Source: Deltaproteobacteria bacterium
GTDB lineage: Bacteria; Desulfobacterota; Desulfobulbia; Desulfobulbales; BM004
Assembly: GCA_020346205.1 (NCBI GenBank)
Contig: CP070776.1
Location: 1,259,797 to 1,269,383 of the forward strand
Reading direction: 5' to 3'
Length of the DNA stretch: 9,587 nucleotides
Shown: one piece after another, positions 7,226 to 9,587 of the stretch
Layout: the number at the start of each line of letters is the position of its first letter
Numbering within the stretch: position 1 is the first letter of the stretch
Notes under the pieces: generated by a model
Database searches by the model: none
Seen by the model: only the letters and a program-made list of their open reading frames with translations
Told to the model about the DNA's origin: nothing
Translations under genes and position numbers: made by a program

Positions 7226-7990
7226 GTGGCACTTCTGGAATTACAAAATTTGAACCGTCGATTCGGTGGTCTGCATGCGGTGAATAATGTCAGCTTCAAT
7301 GTTGAACAGGGCATGATAAAGGCAGTTATCGGACCGAACGGTGCCGGCAAAACAACCCTTTTCAATCTCATTGCAGGCAACCTACCTGCAAATTCAGGAG
7401 AAATATACTTCAACAAAACAAAAATAAACGGCCGTAAACCTTTTCAAATAGCCAGGCAAGGTTTATCCCGGACTTATCAGAATATTAAGCTTTTTCATGG
7501 CATGACAGCCCTTGAAAATGTCATGTTGGGGCGGCATATAAGGAGTAAGGCGGGTTTTATGGCCGGCATGCTGAACTTGCCCTGGACATGGTCTGAAGAG
7601 AAGAAGATAAGGGAAAAAGCCACGGAATATCTTGATCTTCTGGGTGTTTCCGACTGTGCTGATGTAGAGATAAGTAACCTGTCATTCGGCCAGCAAAGGG
7701 GGGTGGAATTTGCACGGGCCCTGGCCACGGAACCTGAACTGCTTTTACTTGATGAACCGGCAGCAGGCTTGAACATATACGAAACTGCAGAAATAGGCCG
7801 CTTGATTTCAAAAATTAGGGATAGAGGTATAACTGTCCTGCTTGTTGAACATGATATGTCCCTGGTCATGGATATATCTGACGAGATTGTGGTCTTAAGT
7901 TTTGGCGAAAAAATTGCTGAAGACCTGCCCCAGAACATTCAGCAGAATGAAAAAGTTATCCGGATCTACCTGGGAGATGAGGATGCTTAA
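7226..7990 (+). CDS. livG: LIV/HAAT ABC importer ATPase, LivG family
   Basis: One of two cytoplasmic ATPases that power the importer. It has 254 residues, the usual LivG length. Motifs seen: Walker A GPNGAGKTT at 36-44, Q-loop Gln85 in SRTYQNIKLF, the LivG-type signature LSFGQQRGVEFARAL at 152-166, Walker B LLLLDEP at 172-178 with catalytic Glu177, and H-loop His209 in LLVEHDM. The insert at about 103-135 after the Q-loop is characteristic of LivG rather than LivF. The start is GTG at 7226: the frame closes with TGA at 7202-7204, and no other ATG/GTG/TTG lies between. The ribosome site is weak (AAGG at 7211-7214, 11 bases away). The last 8 bases overlap livF. Confidence 0.94.
   Translation: MALLELQNLNRRFGGLHAVNNVSFNVEQGMIKAVIGPNGAGKTTLFNLIAGNLPANSGEIYFNKTKINGRKPFQIARQGLSRTYQNIKLFHGMTALENVMLGRHIRSKAGFMAGMLNLPWTWSEEKKIREKATEYLDLLGVSDCADVEISNLSFGQQRGVEFARALATEPELLLLDEPAAGLNIYETAEIGRLISKIRDRGITVLLVEHDMSLVMDISDEIVVLSFGEKIAEDLPQNIQQNEKVIRIYLGDEDA
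7972..7976 (+). promoter_or_regulatory. Ribosome-binding site that fixes the livF start
   Basis: GGGAG lies inside the end of livG. Two in-frame ATGs follow, at 7977 (no spacing) and 7983 (6-base spacing). Only the second has workable spacing, and it makes a LivF beginning MLKVKNLEAGYG, as relatives do. Confidence 0.7.
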
Positions 7991-8705
7991 AGTAAAAAAC
8001 CTGGAAGCCGGTTATGGGAAGCTGAAGGTGCTGAAGCGCATTTCAATGCATATTGACCCTGGAGAGATTGTTACTATCATAGGGGCAAACGGAGCCGGAA
8101 AAACCACCCTACTGCACACAATTACTGGACTGGTCAAAATAAGTTCCGGAGAGATAGTTTTCAGGGATAATGACCTTTTGAAATACTCGCCTGAAAAAAT
8201 AGTTTTCCAGGGTTGTTCACTGGTTCCTGAAGGCAGGCAGGTATTCTCCACCATGACTGTGCAGGAAAACCTGCTACTGGGAGGCTATGTCCAGGCCAAA
8301 AAGGATAAAAGCAATGTTGAAAGTGAAATGAGCAGGGTCTACGACCTGTTTCCTGTTCTGAAAGAGCGGGAGAATCAGCTGGCCGGCACCCTCTCAGGCG
8401 GTGAGCAGCAGATGCTGGCCATGGGCCGGGCCTTGATGGCAAAACCCTCACTTATCATGATGGATGAACCTTCTACAGGTTTAGCTCCGCTCATAGTCAA
8501 AAGTATATTTCAGGTTATTTTAAGATTGCGGGAAGAAGGTAGTACAGTATTACTGATAGAACAAAATGCCAAAGCAGCCCTGGGCATTGCTGACCGGGGC
8601 TATGTATTGGAGACCGGTAAGATAATTTTGCAGGGTGCTGCAGAAGACCTCTTACAGAACAGGGACGTGCAGCGGGCCTACTTAGGTCGCGAAATGGATG
8701 ATTAA
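7983..8705 (+). CDS. livF: LIV/HAAT ABC importer ATPase, LivF family
   Basis: Second importer ATPase, which forms a heterodimer with LivG. From ATG 7983 it has 240 residues, the normal LivF size. Motifs: Walker A GANGAGKTT at 34-42, the LivF-specific VPEGRQVF at 81-88, signature LSGGEQQMLAMGRAL at 137-151, Walker B LIMMDEP at 157-163 with Glu162, and LLIEQNAKAAL at 190-200. Gln194 stands where most ABC ATPases have the H-loop His; that is normal in LivF. The frame stays open upstream to 7902, but a start there would add a 27-residue tail overlapping livG with no family support. The 8-base overlap with livG suggests coupled translation. The stop is followed after 21 bases by the second ligase. 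Confidence 0.94.
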   Translation: MLKVKNLEAGYGKLKVLKRISMHIDPGEIVTIIGANGAGKTTLLHTITGLVKISSGEIVFRDNDLLKYSPEKIVFQGCSLVPEGRQVFSTMTVQENLLLGGYVQAKKDKSNVESEMSRVYDLFPVLKERENQLAGTLSGGEQQMLAMGRALMAKPSLIMMDEPSTGLAPLIVKSIFQVILRLREEGSTVLLIEQNAKAALGIADRGYVLETGKIILQGAAEDLLQNRDVQRAYLGREMDD

Positions 8706-8726
8706 TTTAAACATACGGGTGTTGAT

Positions 8727-9587
8727 ATGTACTGGGAAGAAGAAAAAGAGTGCATGAGCAGGGAGGACCTGGAGCAGTTACAGCTTGAGAGGCTGCAGTC
8801 AACCATTTACCGCGTGGCTACTCATGTTCCATTCTACAGGAAGAGGTTCAAAGAAATTAATCTCGACCCTGACGGGTTCAGATCGCTCAGCGAATTAAGT
8901 TGTTTACCGTTTACAGTAAAAGACGACCTCCGGCAGAATTACCCGTACGGGTTATTTGCAGTTCCTCTCAGGGATGTTGTCAGAATACATTCTTCCTCCG
9001 GAACAACAGGAATGGCTACAGTTGTCGGATACACGCGCAATGATATCAAGAACTGGTCAAATCTTGTCGCCCGGGTTCTTACTGCAGCCGGCGTAGGCAA
9101 GGACGATGTCATCCAGATTGCCTTTGGTTATGGCCTTTTTACCGGTGGCTTTGGACTCCATTACGGGGCAGAACGCCTCGGCGCTTCAGTTATCCCGATC
9201 TCCAGCGGCAACACCAAGCGGCAGATCCAGATTATGCAGGATTTCAAGACTACGGCCCTGGTATGTACCCCCAGTTATGCCCTGATGATTGCCGACACCA
9301 TGCTGGACATGGGCATCAATGTCAGCGGCCTTTCCCTGAAGTACGGTTTATTTGGAGCAGAGCCATGGTCAGAGGCTATGCGTACTGAGATCAATAATAA
9401 ACTCAATATCACAGCTACCGATAATTACGGTCTCAGTGAAGTAATGGGACCCGGCGTGGCTGGAGAATGCCTGGAGTGCAACGGTCTGCATATAAATGAA
9501 GACCATTTTCTGGTTGAAGTAATCAATCCCACGACGCTTAAGCCTGTCAAGCCCGGCGAAGTCGGTGAACTGGTCGTAACCACTTTG
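8727..9587 (+). CDS. Phenylacetate-CoA ligase (PaaK family), second copy (3' partial)
   Basis: Cytoplasmic aryl-acid:CoA ligase of the same family as the gene at 2007. The frame is open from ATG 8727 to the last base: 287 residues, with about 145 more expected beyond the window, including the hinge Asp and the catalytic-lysine domain. The hand alignment to the first copy gives 168 identical residues over about 287 (58%), with one single-residue gap near residue 251. Seen: P-loop [12 protein letters not shown] at 89-100, [28 protein letters not shown] and NYGLSE at about 233-238. Met96 replaces the Lys seen at that place in the first copy, and ECLECNGLH replaces [10 protein letters not shown]. 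It follows livF by 21 bases with only a weak ribosome site (CGGGTG). The divergence suggests an old duplication with a different acid preference rather than a recent repeat. Confidence 0.92.
   Translation, partial: MYWEEEKECMSREDLEQLQLERLQSTIYRVATHVPFYRKRFKEINLDPDGFRSLSELSCLPFTVKDDLRQNYPYGLFAVPLRDVVRIHSSSGTTGMATVVGYTRNDIKNWSNLVARVLTAAGVGKDDVIQIAFGYGLFTGGFGLHYGAERLGASVIPISSGNTKRQIQIMQDFKTTALVCTPSYALMIADTMLDMGINVSGLSLKYGLFGAEPWSEAMRTEINNKLNITATDNYGLSEVMGPGVAGECLECNGLHINEDHFLVEVINPTTLKPVKPGEVGELVVTTL

Noticed and set aside
7902..7982. Upstream extension of livF
   Set aside because: The extra 27 residues overlap livG in another frame and do not resemble LivF N-termini; ATG 7983 has the properly spaced ribosome site.

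Overview
The window (roughly 50% G+C by eye) reads almost entirely on the + strand and looks like one long transcription unit from an anaerobic bacterium. The key oxidoreductase is a ferredoxin-linked, oxygen-sensitive 2-oxoacid enzyme (IorAB), typical of anaerobes. The transporter's binding protein has an ordinary Sec signal peptide and no lipobox cysteine, which suits a free periplasmic protein in a double-membraned cell. Gene order and style resemble anaerobic Desulfobacterota (Geobacter or sulfate-reducer relatives), but no taxonomic marker gene is present, so this is inference.

Layout: (1) 1-1988, iorA (5' end missing) and iorB, the two subunits of indolepyruvate (aryl-pyruvate):ferredoxin oxidoreductase, overlapping by one base. 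(2) 2007-3308, a complete phenylacetate-CoA ligase (PaaK family). (3) 3309-3396, an 88-bp gap with a perfect 13-bp palindrome. (4) 3397-3828, a small stand-alone protein made of two ACT domains. (5) 3911-8705, a complete five-gene branched-chain-amino-acid-type (LIV/HAAT) ABC importer in the order binding protein, permease, permease, ATPase, ATPase. A terminator-like hairpin lies between the binding protein and the first permease. (6) 8727-9587, a second PaaK-family ligase cut off by the window end, about 58% identical to the first by hand count.

How the parts may work together: IOR interconverts aryl-pyruvates and aryl-acetyl-CoA using ferredoxin. PaaK-type ligases interconvert aryl-acetates and aryl-acetyl-CoA using ATP and CoA. 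The importer would bring in an amino acid or a small carboxylate, and the ACT protein could sense an amino acid. The set could serve oxidation of aromatic amino acids to aryl-acetates (with ATP recovery or CoA recycling), or the reverse: uptake of aryl-acids, activation by PaaK and reductive carboxylation by IOR to make Phe/Tyr/Trp. The sequence does not decide the direction or the transported substrate.

No tRNA, rRNA, CRISPR array, insertion sequence or phage gene was seen. No stretch of 300 bases or more lacks a gene; the longest gap is 88 bp.
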